This document shows positions 1-11,100 of a stretch of 64,000 nt of DNA, piece after piece. The stretch is from Azolla caroliniana. Lineage: Eukaryota; Polypodiophyta. The stretch's first letter is position 1. Each line of letters begins with the position of its first letter. The stretch spans positions 1,674,001 to 1,738,000 of the forward strand of contig JBHGNT010000005.1 in assembly GCA_043228905.1 (NCBI GenBank), given 5' to 3'. Made by a program: the position numbers and the translations under genes. The notes under the pieces are model-generated. The model was not told the origin of the DNA. It did not search any database and was given only the letters and a program-made list of their open reading frames with translations.

Positions 1-1073
1 CAATGACAGCTCCACCTTGATGTCGAGGATCCGCTCTTCGAGGACCTTCGACAGCTCCGTCGTTCTCTCTATCTCGGTGCTCAGCCGGTACCCGGCAGGC
101 TTGGCCTTGTCCAGTATGCCGGAATTGCCGGCATCACTCTTTTTCGGGCCGAACCGGGTGTCGTACCGTTGTGAGGGCGCTTTCCCACGCGCTTGACTTC
201 CACCAGAACCTCGTAGTTTTGGCATGCAGCTTCTACGAAGCCAGACTTTTCTTCGGCTGGGTTGTCCCACCCGGTGACTTCTCGGATCCACTACTCCACG
301 CAGTCCGCTTCTTCCTTCTTCAACCGGACTCCGGAGAGGCCTTCCAGCACCAGGGGCCAGAACCCGGAGTGGCTTGCCTTCTGTCCTTCGTTGCCCCCGA
401 CCTGGATTCCTGCCGATGCCGCATAATTCACTGCCTCGATGTGTCGCGCGACGGCCTCTTCCATCAGCCTCTTCATTCCACCAGGCCCGGTATTCACTTC
501 CAGCGCTCTCTGAGTCTCATTGGAGTGCACTCGGCCACCCTAGAGGTACATTGCGTTAGTACTGAGAGCATCTGCGAAATCCGCGCAGTCTCTACGAGCA
601 TGGCCAAATGCGTCGCACCATATGCATCACTGCCCTGCCGGTGGCCTTCGGTCGCAAGACTGGTCACCGTCGTCCCGTCATGCCTGCGCGATCTAGAGGT
701 CGCGCACCATTTGTGTCAATTCTTCCACCGTCGCTCCTCCGAAGGGACCTTTGACCACGCCGCTCGAGGCCGAGCCCGTCCCAAGCCAGTTTCGGGTCTC
801 TTCCTTTCGTGCCAGCGAAGGCTCCTCGAATAGCCTTGCCGGGACGGGTCTCGTTGCTGACGACCCTTCATCACTCCATTCTCGTCGTTTGTCGAAACGG
901 TTACAGACTCCTTTAACCACGGCCCAGTCAGTCGTGAGCCCCTCATCGGTCTCCAACATGAGACCTACCTTTTCTCTGTCCAACGCGTCGACCGCTTTGA
1001 CGAACAGCAATACCCGGCTCGTATCAAGCACGGTCCGGTCAAGCGCCGAGAACTGCGTGAACCACGTTTCAAA

Positions 1074-1891
1074 TGACGGGAACCCAACGTTCCTTATACG
1101 CAACGCTCGGCCACAACCGAGCTTAGAATGATACACAGAAAATGGGAAATAGAACACGACACAAAGAAGAGGAAGATACACAGGAGGTTTACGTGGAAAA
1201 CCCCAAACTAGGGGAAAAACCATGGCAGCCAGCAGGCTGCAAACTGTCACTATGTAAGAATGTACAAAACAGTGAGTTCACGGAGGCAACGACCTCGGAC
1301 TCACGATCTTCGCCACAGGCGGCGGTTACAACAGAGGCAGCGACCTCTTTCTCTCTCTCTCTCTGTACAACGTTACGTACTCTCTCTTCTTCTTGCACCA
1401 ACAAGAAAATGACAACAACAACACTAAAGGTTTGCCCTAAGTCATATTTATACTAATATGACTTTTCGGCTATTTACAAATGTAGCCTCGATGGGCTCTC
1501 AGAAACATATTTACGAATATGTCTCTTCCTCCGGTTCGTACCGGGTCTACGTCATCCGGCTCTCCGTAGCCGGGTACTCCTCATCCGGTTTACACCGGGC
1601 CTGCACCATCCGGCTCTCCGTAGCCGGGTACTCCTCATCCGGTTCTCACCGGTCCTGCACCATCCGGCTCTCCGTAGCCGGGTACTCCTCATCCGGTTCA
1701 CACCGGGCCTGCACCATCCGGCTCTCCGTAGCCGGGTACTCCTCATCCGATTCACACCGGGCCTGCACCGTCCGGCTCTCCGTAGCCGGGTACTCCTCAT
1801 CCGGTTCACACTCCGCCTATCAGCCTCGGCCGAGATTGTTCGTCGGCACTGTTCTTCTCCCAACCCATCCGGAGGGACCTGTCTCCCAACA
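1074..1891 (-). mobile_element. Solo LTR inserted in the gag of element X
   Basis: The minus strand reads TGTTGGGA at 1891 and ends TCCCGTCA at 1074, giving TG...CA termini with a near-inverted repeat. The 5-bp sequence TCAAA (plus strand) flanks it at 1069-1073 and 1892-1896, and removing the insert plus one TCAAA restores the Gag reading frame. A TATA-like box lies on the minus strand at about 1444-1454, followed by CT-rich sequence, as expected for U3-R-U5 on the minus strand. No internal region or second LTR is present, so it is a solo LTR left by LTR-LTR recombination. Its 5-bp duplication and different ends separate it from the X/B/C/D group. Confidence 0.85.
1527..1815. repeat. 54-bp minisatellite inside the solo LTR
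   Basis: About five copies of a 54-bp unit. The marker TCTCCGTAG recurs at 1561, 1615, 1669, 1723 and 1777, exactly 54 bases apart. The array lies upstream of the LTR's minus-strand TATA box, so it is in U3 and could act as a repeated promoter module. Because 54 is a multiple of three, it keeps spurious reading frames open on both strands. Confidence 0.95.
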
Positions 1892-2326
1892 TCAAATTCC
1901 TGGAGGAGCGCCAGTGCGCTCCTCCCCTTTCCAAGGCTTTCAACCCATGCCATGAAGTCCCGCTTCGACAATCGAAGCGAGTCGTCGAACCCATACTTTT
2001 CAAGGACTTGCTCCCCGAAAACCTCCCACATCTGGCATCCGGCCAGCACCTCGAGCACCTCTGCATGGATGCTCGACGTCACCACTCAAGGGAATCCGGA
2101 CAGCTGCCTGTCTTCAGGGATGTCTCTCATGATCATCTTGGCCCGGTAGGCCTCCAAATAGCTAGTAGCGCTCTTACCACCAAATCAGCCTATGGTGCCG
2201 ACGATCAATTCTATGGCTCTGTCGAGGGTACCTGCTCCCTCACGAGCACTCACTAGCCGGTCAACGGCTACTGCCATAGCTTCAGCAAGCTTAGATCCCC
2301 TCATCTTTAACTCCTTTTCCGCCTCT

Positions 2327-2344
2327 TTCACGTCGGGTTCACCA
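2327..2344 (-). other. Primer binding site of element X (tRNA-Trp)
   Basis: The plus strand at 2327-2344 equals the last 18 bases of plant tRNA-Trp including CCA (ending CGGGTTCACCA), so the minus-strand RNA would pair with that tRNA. It lies 4 bases inside the LTR that starts at 2349. The same 18-mer occurs in B, C and D. Confidence 0.85.
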
Positions 2345-2348
2345 AATA

Positions 2349-2996
2349 TGTCACGTTGTTACGCGCGTGCGTGTAAAATGAGACGGGACCGCGAGGGCCC
2401 TGAACCAAGGAGCGTGAGAGAGGAGAGAGAGAGCGTTTTTCTTAACACAGTGAAAGAGGGAGAGAGAAAATAGAACAATTCGATTATAACACTAATAATG
2501 ATTACAACCGGCACACCGGCAACGAACCCAACACAGGAGTCCACCCACACACACACAGGCGACACACGCCAAGCACAGAAACGCGAAGGGAGAGCCTCTG
2601 ATGGAAGCGCACGGGCTGTCCACGAAGCAGAGGCAAAAATCTCCAAAACCCACAGAGAATGACAACCGGAGGAGAGAGAGAGAGCTCGGTACACGGTTCG
2701 ACAACACTTCGCCCTCGCTAACGCACGATGGTCCAGTTCTTCCTTCTCTTCTTCCTTATATAGGTCGTTGGGGAGAGTCCATTCTCCTTCATTCACAGTC
2801 ACATTACTTTATTCTCTGTCCCTTTGGACAGAGATACGCATCGATTTCCTAATAAATGTGTCGCACCTAGTACATTTACATCAGCCGTTGTACACATAAT
2901 TATGTACAAGTTATCAATTCACACGCCCACACATGGAAGGGCCGGTTCGTGCACGGTTTCTCTCGTTTCCTCCTAGGGACGGTTTTCTCCACGACA
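2349..2996 (-). repeat. 5' LTR of element X
   Basis: 648 bp, starting TGTCACG and ending CCACGACA on the plus strand. The primer site lies to its left, so it is the 5' LTR of a minus-strand element whose 3' half is outside the window. The right end abuts CCGT (2997-3000), after which the gag of element A resumes. That is the same junction tetranucleotide seen beside B. Confidence 0.85.
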
Positions 2997-3369
2997 CCGT
3001 ATTGCTCGGCTAATAGCTTCTGTAAGGGATTTTGGATCCTTAGGGAAGGTAAGAAGTAAATCTTTTACATCTCCACGGAGGCCCGAACGAAACTGTTCCA
3101 TTAGAGCTTGTTCGTCCCAAGGAATATCACTTGCAATGAGACGAAAATTGGCTGCATACGTTGATGTTGGTTGATCCCCTTGTCGCAGTGTGCGAATCTT
3201 GTTCATTGTCGTTCTTACACTATCTATGTCTCCAAAGCAAGCCTTAAACTCTTCGATAAATTCTTCAAAGTTGTTGAGTAGGGGCGAATTTGCTTCTAGC
3301 AATGGAGCAAACTGACAATGTCGTGCCAGTCAATAAAGTGCCCACTAACCCGACTCGAGATGAATCCGT
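2997..3369 (-). pseudogene. Element A gag, middle part (sushi/Tf1-like Gag)
   Basis: This is the central Gag (capsid) segment of the outermost element A. It shows a retrotransposon-gag pattern including FRSGLRGDVKDLLL and a following TEAISRAIRC segment, like the capsid of sushi/Tf1-type Ty3 elements. It continues the N-terminal part at 21781-22123: element B separates the two, and the frame resumes across the CCGT duplication. On the other side X interrupts it at 2996. A 2-base deletion near 3315 shifts the frame just before the PLLEANSP stretch, so the copy was inactive even without the insertions. Confidence 0.8.
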
Positions 3370-4090
3370 TGTCGCGTTGCTACACGCGTGCGTGGCGAAG
3401 GGCGGGACCACGGGGGTCTTGGACTAAGGAGTAGAGGAGAAGGAATCGGACATGGAATGGAAGCTTGGCTCAAGAAGAAGAAGAATGAACAAGAGATTAG
3501 ATCGAACAAGAGGAAGATGGGAGACAAGATGATCAACAAGATGTATTAAAACGAAATGAACGATTACAAAATGGTGGCCGCATAGGCCGCACCAAACGAC
3601 TACTCGAAACCCTAACCGACGAAAATGAAGATAAAGATAAAGAAACCCTAATCCTAACCCTAACGCTCGACCTATGTGGTATACCTCGCACACTCAAAAT
3701 AGGCAACCCCCACAATGGTGTCTTCCCTCTCCTTTTATAGCACAAGGAGGGAAGACCGTTTACAAAAGTGAGACTAAAATATCCCCTTTCATTCAAAGGG
3801 GATATTTGCCTTGATTTGGGGAGGGTGAGATTGATGGCCCCTTAACTCCCACCTCCACACAAACAACTAGGTACCTATGTACCGCATAGTACCGCTCTCT
3901 CTCTCTCACGTGGATGTGCGCACAAGACCACATCACCTTTATACCTTAGGGATCTTATGGGGCATTTCTAGCACCATACACTTTACCCTTATTACTATTA
4001 CAAATACATTATGTACGTGTGCAACGTTGCACATCGCTCTTTGGCTCTCGTTGCTCGGGTTTCCGCTTGTGGACGAAAATCTTCACGACA
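3370..4090 (-). repeat. 3' LTR of element B
   Basis: Starts TGTCGCG and ends CACGACA. It differs from the partner LTR at 21056-21780 by about five or six substitutions plus short indels in simple repeats (my count by eye). Two perfect telo-box motifs (AAACCCTAA) lie at 3607-3615 and 3643-3651. Confidence 0.9.
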
Positions 4091-4103
4091 TCCGCCCCCA
4101 CCT
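4091..4103 (-). other. Polypurine tract of element B
   Basis: The minus strand reads AGGTGGGGGCGGA immediately before the LTR terminus TGTCGTG, the expected place for plus-strand DNA priming. The same motif, with one purine change, precedes the 3' LTRs of C and D. Confidence 0.85.
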
Positions 4104-6459
4104 AACCGCACATCCACCGGTATGTGCCAAAACATAGGGGAGAGAACACGAGATTTTCAGCCACAACAACCAACCGAGTCCATAGCGTCCTCGTGGGCCC
4201 GCTCAGTTCTGTCTTCCACTTTGAGCAAGACCACCCCGTCGACACGAACCGCCGCCGCCTTCCGGTCCACCATCCTCGCCGAATGGTCTCGAACCGTCGG
4301 CGCCATCCGATCCGCCACACTCGACGATGTTCGCCGAGTCGTTGCCTCCACCCGATCCGCCACGTCCACCGTGGGTCCTCGAACCACCAACTACATTCGA
4401 CCTGTCGTATCCGATGCCCGTGCTTTCCTCCCTGTTCGGTCCTCCCGAACATCGTCGCCGACCCGGTTGCTCTTCCTTTGTCCGCCTCGTATATCCTCCT
4501 AATGCGCTCCCGTTCACATGCCGGATTCCGCCCTTTGCGTGCCGCGCACCTCGGCGTGCCGATTCTCTCCGCTCCGCGCTTGCCTTCCGTAGGCTTTCCC
4601 CGTTGTTCGCCGTGCTCTCTCGCGGTAGAGCGTGCCATCACCCCGTCCTTCTTCGTGGCTCTCGTTACCGCTTCGCCTCGACCCGCGCCCTCTTGGCCCA
4701 ATTGGCCTCGCATGTGCTTCGGGACACCGCGTTTTCTCTTCCCGGTGCGTAGCCCTCCGTTCTCCACGCACCTCCTCCGTTTTCCTAGATACGACTCTCC
4801 GCTCATGCCGATCACGCTCGGCCCATGTCGTCGATCTTGGTGTTTCGCCGCGCCGTCCTTCGTCCCGCGCTTGCCTCTCGAAGGCTTGACCCGACCGTCA
4901 TCGTCGGTCAATCGTTGTCACTCATCCGCCATATGCATGCTTGTGTCTTGGCCCTCCACCGGCCGTATTGCATGCGTCTCATGTCGCGCTTCCGCCGTAG
5001 ACCTGACCTCCGCGTCAGTCTCCAACTCCTCGCCGCCACCCACCTTTTCTTCGTTCTCCTTTCGATCCGCGACCGCCGATGCCTCACGAGTAGGTGTGGA
5101 GGGTTCTTCCCACTCTCGGTCCACCACCGAGTCCTCGCCTCTCAAAGGCTCAATCGGTCCACCGTTTCCGGTCACTCGTTGCCGCTCCCCCGAGTGCATG
5201 CTTGTTCCTTGACCCTCCGCCGGCCATAGTGCATGTTTCACTTCACGCTCATCCGCCGTAGACCCGACCTCCGCGTTGGTTTCTTCGTCCTTCCCACACC
5301 GGGCATCTGCTCCGGTACCCGATTCTGCATTGTCTTCCAACTCCTCGCCGCCACCCGCCATCTCTTCGGTCTTCCATTGATCCGCAACCGCCGAAGTCTC
5401 AAGCATAGGTGTGGAGGGCTCCTCTTGCTCTCGGCCTCTCACCGACCCGTACTCGTCGTGCCCGGTTAGCCTCCTTCTCGCTCTCACCGGCTCCCACCGT
5501 AACCGTACCCGGACGGCTACGAATCGATCAAACAATCCCGGTCTTGCCGGCTTCCTTCGGTTCGTGCCCGGTTGACTGGCCCTCGCTTCACTCTTCTTCC
5601 GCTCTGCCTCCCGGTCGGGTCGGTTCCTGACTCGCTCCTCAATGCCGCTCCGGACCTCTCCTTCGGTCTTTTCGCACGTGCCCACTCCGGGCCTCTCATC
5701 CTCACGGCCACCGCCCATCTCTCCGGTCTTATGTCCGCGCTCGGGCGCAACCGCAGAAGTCTCCGGCCCCGGTGTCGAGGGATCTCGCCTCCGTCCGCTA
5801 CAAACCTCCTCTTCGTCATTTCAGTTGCCCGCCTTGCCGCCGCCACCGTACGTCTCTCTAGGTCTCACACCGGCTCTCGGGCCGGTTGCCAAAGTCTCTA
5901 GGACCGGTGTGTGGAAGGTCGCGGCACCGCCGCTTGTCTCCTCTTCTTCCTCGATTTCGCAAGCCTCGAGTATTCTCGCGAAATCCTCGTAGAACGTTTC
6001 GGGCTACCGCGTCCCGAAACTTTCGCCTCTCGAAGTGGCGTCCATTGCTCCGTAGATATCGGCCTCATCTATGGCCGTCCTCTTTCCACAAGTCGAGAGG
6101 GTCGCTCGCTCTGCACCCTCTCCCACATCGTCGCCGTGGTCGCCCGCCTTGCCGCCGCCACCGTTCATTTCCCTAGGTCTCACGCGGGCACTCGGGCCGG
6201 CCACCGGGGTCTCTTGAACCAGTGCGTGTAAGGTAGCAACGCCGCCGCTCGTCGATGCTATGCTCGTAGCCACCTCCATTCGGACATCGCCGTCCGTGGC
6301 TACCCTGCCTCCGTATATGCAAGCATTAATTATGCTTGCCACCTCCTCTTCCACGGTCTCCATACCGTTGTCTCGGTTGCCCGACTTGCCGCCGCCACCA
6401 CCCGTCGCTCTAGGTCTCACGCCGGCAATCGGGCCGACCACCGGTGCCTCTAGGACCGG
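4104..6459 (-). pseudogene. Element B internal region: repeat-expanded Gag tail
   Basis: This is the downstream part of the element B gene, continuing the Gag segment at 20228-21011 across the element C insertion; the frame joins at CCGG and stays open to a stop at about 6004-6006. The coded sequence is acidic and Gly/Glu rich, with imperfect repeats. A block containing GGAATLHTPV-like sequence, then GPxAGVRPR, then GGGGK recurs near 20245, 6455, 6230 and 5905. A second repeat family (GGGEELE ... GQGTSMH-like) recurs at roughly 4930-5720. Beyond 6004 the frames are broken into several open segments. No enzyme domain is recognisable. It may be a spacer or assembly extension of Gag, or non-coding ballast. 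Function unknown. Confidence 0.55.
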
Positions 6460-7108
6460 TGTCGTGAAGAAAACCGTCCACGAGCGGAATCGGTGCGCCG
6501 GAGCATAAGAACCGGCTCTTCATGCACGTACGCCTTACGTTGTACATAAGAGAGAATTAGGGACATGGAAGATCCTAGGTAGGTAGATTCGGTAGGTAGG
6601 AAGTTAATAGGAAACGGCTCCCTTCTTGCCTATAAAAAGGAGGGAGATGAGGAAGAGGGCGGGGATCGCGGAATCAGAGAGGACGAAGTGTTGTCGGGCT
6701 GTCGGTCGAAGGCTTCTCTCTCTTCCATACTCTCCGTAGCTTCTTTCTGTGCAGGTTTCGTGAGGCTCGCGCTGCTCTGACGAATGCTCGAGTGCTTCCG
6801 GCAACACCTCCAACCTACTCCTTCCTTTCTGAGCGTTTGCGAACAGGCATCGGCATCTGTTCGCCGGCCTGTTCGGTTGTAACCGACTTCGTGCTTTTGT
6901 TGTTTGTCTCTGTTAATATATACTTACATACCGTTGTGCCTCTCTATGTTGGTTTCCCCGCTCGCGTCTTCGTGTTGAAGGGTCGTGTCCTTGTGGATCT
7001 ACGCTCGCACGTAGTGGGTCCCTTCCCTTCTCCTTTCCCTATTGCTCTTCGGTACAAGACCCCCGAGGTCCCGCCTCATTCCACGCATCCGCGAGGAGTA
7101 CCTCGACA
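6460..7108 (+). repeat. 5' LTR of element C
   Basis: Starts TGTCGTG and ends CTCGACA. A TATA-like TATAAAAAGG lies at about 6631-6640. Same length as the 3' copy at 19579-20227. Confidence 0.92.
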
Positions 7109-7111
7109 TCT

Positions 7112-7129
7112 TGGTGAACCCGACGTGAA
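7112..7129 (+). other. Primer binding site of element C (tRNA-Trp)
   Basis: TGGTGAACCCGACGTGAA, three bases inside the 5' LTR, is the perfect complement of the last 18 bases of plant tRNA-Trp with CCA. Confidence 0.88.
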
Positions 7130-7151
7130 AGAGGCGGCAGAAGAGCAGAAG

Positions 7152-7319
7152 ATGAAGGGGTCGGAGGGCACGCGAGGGCACCGGCGCCCTCAACAGAGCC
7201 ATTGAGGCGGTCGTCGGTACGATCGGCTGGTTCAGCGGAAAGGATACCACGAAGTACTTGGCGTCCTACGGGGCAGAAATGCTGATGCGGGACATTCCGG
7301 AAGAGAAGCGTCTTGCCGG
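7152..7319 (+). pseudogene. Element C gag, N-terminal fragment
   Basis: The ATG at 7152 corresponds to the gag start of D (MRGS-like), but about 20 codons that follow in D are missing here and the frame is shifted. Homology resumes at an EGTGALNRAIEAVVGTIG-like segment and runs to RLAG at 7319. There element D is inserted, and the same frame resumes at 14655. Confidence 0.75.
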
Positions 7320-7725
7320 TGTCGAGATATTGCGCAAGCGCGTGTGGAATCGAGGCGGGACCGCGGGGGTCTCGAACCAAAGAGCAAGCGAGGGAGGGGA
7401 CAGAGAGAGAACCGGCTACGCAGGACCGGGGATACACAGGGACACGGCCCTTCAGCACGGAGAACGCGAACAGACACCGACACAGACAGATGCGAACGAC
7501 TAAATATGTATATTAACAAAATTGCTAACACGATTACAACCCTCGATGGGGCACAGGTTGGTTACAACTGAACAGGCCGGCGAACAGATGCCGATGCCTG
7601 TTCGCTTCGACGCCAAACGGGGTAGCAGGTCGGAGGTGCTGCCGGAAGCACTCGGGCGATCCTCGAAACAGCGCGAGCCTCCCCGGAACCCTGCACAGCA
7701 GCTTTGGAGCTCGAGAAGGAAGGAA

Positions 7726-7762
<37 letters not shown>

Positions 7763-8125
7763 CGTCCAGAAACGGTCCGGCAGCACTTCGTCCTCTCCGC
7801 GCGAGATACCTGCAACAGCTCTTTCTTGCTCCTTATATAGGCCGACGAGCAGGCCGTCCTATCAGCTTTATTCCCTGTCCCTTTTGGACAGGGATCCGCT
7901 CCGTTTTTCACGCACCCGCGTTGTTACGCCGCCGACTCGTACAGTTCGCGCGCGCGACCGAAAAGACTGTTCGCGCGGTCTTTGTCTCCACTTGAGTTAG
8001 GGCCCGTTCCTGCCGATTACCCTCCTAATTCGCTTTTATGTACTACTTGGAGCTTGCGCGCGTGAAGAACCGGTTCCCACGCCTAGGTGCGCCGATTCCG
8101 CCTATGGACGGTTTTCTTCACGACA
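7320..8125 (-). repeat. 3' LTR of element D
   Basis: 806 bp with ends TGTCG and CGACA. It contains an AG-repeat at about 7730-7760 and a minus-strand TATATA at 7834-7839. Confidence 0.95.
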
Positions 8126-8138
8126 TCTGCCCCCACCT
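8126..8138 (-). other. Polypurine tract of element D
   Basis: The minus strand reads AGGTGGGGGCAGA directly before the 3' LTR. Shared with B and C. Confidence 0.87.
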
Positions 8139-8196
8139 AACCGCGCATCCTCCGGTATGCGCCAAGAGAGTTGGGACGGAGAAAACCGGCCCGTCT

Positions 8197-11100
8197 TCAT
8201 TCCTCGCCCGTCGGTTCTTCCTCGTTTCCGGATCGTTCGTCACTGCTGTCTAGGAGAGCCGGGTCCGGCTCGTCGTCATGTCGCTTCTTGAACGCTTTGA
8301 TCCGCTTCCCTGCAACCGGTATCGCCACTCTCGTGCCGTCAAGTTCCGCCAGGTGATATGTCCCGTTGTCATTGGCGCTCCGTACCACGTAAGGCCCGAA
8401 CCACCTTCGTGCGAACTTCCGTGCGGCTCGGTGCTGGTTGTCGAGGCTGCTGTCGTAGACGAGCACCCAGTCACCTTCTTCGATTTTCGTCGGTCGGAGC
8501 CGGTGCGTTCGGTCGAACCTGGCTTTGTTCTTTGCCCTCGCTGCCCGGAGCCTCTCCGCAGCCAGTTCCACGTCCTCCGGTCTCCGCTCGAGTTGTCGTA
8601 TGCGCGCGGCCAACAACTCCTCCCGGCTCATCTCGCCCCTCCAATCGACCGTCGCCCATGAGGAGATCGTCCGCTCTATCGGCATGATCGGCTTCTGGCC
8701 GAACATGAGCTCCGTCGGCATGTACCCGGTTACCGAACTGTGCGTGGTCCGGTCTGCCCACAAGGCATAAGGCAGCAGCCGCGGCCAGTTACCGACTTGG
8801 CCTCCGCACGCCCGAACCAACGCCTTGACGATCGGTCCGTGTCCGCGCTCCACCTTCCCATTCGCCTCCGGATTGTACGCAGTGGTGAGCGAGAGCTTAA
8901 CTCCGAGCCGGTCGAACAGCTCCGCGGCTTCTTCGGCGTCCAACTCCCCTCGGTCAGCCACGATCTTCCCGACGCACCCGTACCGGCATATCACGTCTTC
9001 GATTAGGAACCGGCATACGGCCGCGGTCGTTTTGTTCGGAAGGGCCCGGCCTTCCACTTGGTTCGTCAGATCCTCCCGCGCTAGGACCAGGTACCGCATC
9101 TGTCCTACTCCCATTGGCATCGTTACCAGATCTACCATCCATTTGAAGTGGATGGTCGGAGGGTACGTGGGGTGAAGCTCGTCCCGATGTCGGACTATGG
9201 AGTGCGTCTGACAGCTCTCGCAAGTCGTCACGAACCGATGCACGTCCTGGTACTGCCCCGGCCACCAATACTTCCCCTTTAGTTTCTCAAACGTAGCCCA
9301 TGTTCCTCGGTGTCCAGCCCAAGGGCTGTCGTGGTAGGCCGTCAGCAGCTCCTCCTGTTCTTCCTTCATCGCCACCACCCGGAGCGGAGCGCCGTCCCTC
9401 TTCTTCGGGTGCTTCCATAGGTAGCCGTCCCGGAGAAAGAACCGGTACGCTTTCCTCCGGATCCGGTTGGCCTCGTCCTTTGTCCATGACGCATCGGGCG
9501 TCATTGTCTTCAAAAACCCGCCGATCTGCAGCCACTCCCCGTCGTACTTGCTCGCGTCGAAGTCGTTAAGCGCCGGAGTGCTTGTCCCGCCGGTTGTTAC
9601 ATACGCAGTCTCGAAGAAGTCCACGCCGACCTCTTCGTCCTCCGAGACCATGCCGCCCTCGTCCTCGAATCTTGCCCTTGAAAGCATGTCGGCCATAGCG
9701 TTGTCTTTCCCGGAAATGTGTCGTATCACCGGGTCTAGGGACTTGATGTACGCTATCCACCTGAGCATTGCCAGGTCCGGCGTCGCGCATCCGGAAACCA
9801 TGCCGAGAATCGGCATGCAATCCGTCTCTATGATTACCCCCGTCCCGATCAGATAGTCCTTGTCGGCCTTCACCGCCGAAACGATACCCCAGAGTTCGCG
9901 TTTAACCTGGGCGTATCCTCGCTGCCGTTCGCTGAGGACCTTCGCGCCGAATCGGATCGGAAACCGATTGCCGTCCTCGTCTTCTTGGTTGACGACCCAC
10001 CCGATTCCGGTCGGACTCGTGTCAACCGTTATGTACACTGGGGTGTCCTTCCCGTAGACAGCCTTTCGGAGCGCCGGTGCTGCCGAAAGAGCCTCCTTCA
10101 GCTTCCGGACCGACTCCGCGTGCTTGTCTAGCCATTCGAATCTTCGCCCTTTCTTCAATAATCCGTACAGTGGCTCCGCGACGTGCGCGTAATGCGGGAT
10201 CCATCTGTGGTAGAAGGCGCATGCTCCCAAGAATCTTCGTACTTCCGTGACCGAGCTGCAGTCAGGCTTCATCGCGGAGATGGCCTCTACCTTTGCCGGA
10301 GACGGTTTCCGGCCAAACGGCCCGCACAAATGTCCGACCACCATGATTTCCGACTGCCCGAAGGCAGACTTCTCCCCCGAGAAGGTGAGCCTCGCATCCT
10401 CTAGCCTTTGCAGCACCTTCTCGCAGTCGTCGATGTGCATTACCACGAAGCGCCGGCATCCGTCCGGCCCGACCGTCTCGTCCTTCTCTTCTACGGGGCA
10501 TCCCTTGATCGGGATGTCGTCTAGAAACGGCATGGTGATGTCCGGGATGCAGTCCCTCAGCACCTTGTTCATTGCATTCACCATGTGGGCCACCGAGTTG
10601 GTCCCTCCTTGCGGCAGCGTACACATCCGCACTAGGCCGAGGGGAGTTCGCATCGTCGTAATGTCTCTGCTCTCCACGGCTAGCTGGAACTGGTCATACC
10701 CTGAGTATAGATCACCGACCGAGTAAATCGACCTTCCGGCGAAGGCCTCCGCGAACTCGTCTATGGTCGGTCCGATCCCTGCGTTCCGAATGGTCACCCT
10801 ATTGACCGGCTGCAGGTCCTGAATGAAGCGCAATGATCCGTTTTTCTTTGGCACGGTAAACCAGCGGTTTGAATACGGGGCGCTCGACGGCTTGAGAATG
10901 CCCATATCAACTTTCTGCTTCAACAGCTCCATCAACTTCGAGATGTGAGCTCTCGGCACCGAAATTGGCTTGAGATTCCACGGTACATGCGGTACCGTGA
11001 ATATCACCATCGGCTCTACGATCGTCGGGTCCACGCACCCGATTTCCTCCGGCGAGAATGCGAAGGCTTTCCCGTGCCTTCCGAGCATTCTCCGGAACCG

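Larger units (their letters stand above)
1..2304 (-). pseudogene. Element X gag (Ty3-like), decayed, split by a solo LTR
   Basis: This is the Gag region of element X, homologous along its length to the gag of element D at 11676-13802. The likely original start is the ATG at 2302-2304, 23 bases inside the primer site. A CCHC zinc knuckle (C-x2-C-x4-H-x4-C) is still readable on the minus strand near 588-630, and the downstream Gag tail is readable at 291-530. The gene is dead: a TGA interrupts it near 2088, a stop follows the knuckle region, and an 818-bp solo LTR (1074-1891) with its 5-bp duplication sits in the middle. Protease and pol would lie left of the window. The protein would have been a capsid/nucleocapsid polyprotein of a Ty3-type retrotransposon. 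Confidence 0.8.

Noticed and set aside
1458-1955. 165-codon open frame with repeated YSSSGSHRACTIRLSVAG-like units
   Set aside because: It is the 54-bp minisatellite of a solo LTR read in one of several open frames. The period is a multiple of three, so open frames are automatic.
4124-5212. 362-codon plus-strand open frame
   Set aside because: It is antisense to the element B region and reflects GC-rich repeats. No motif, and the element's signals all run on the minus strand.
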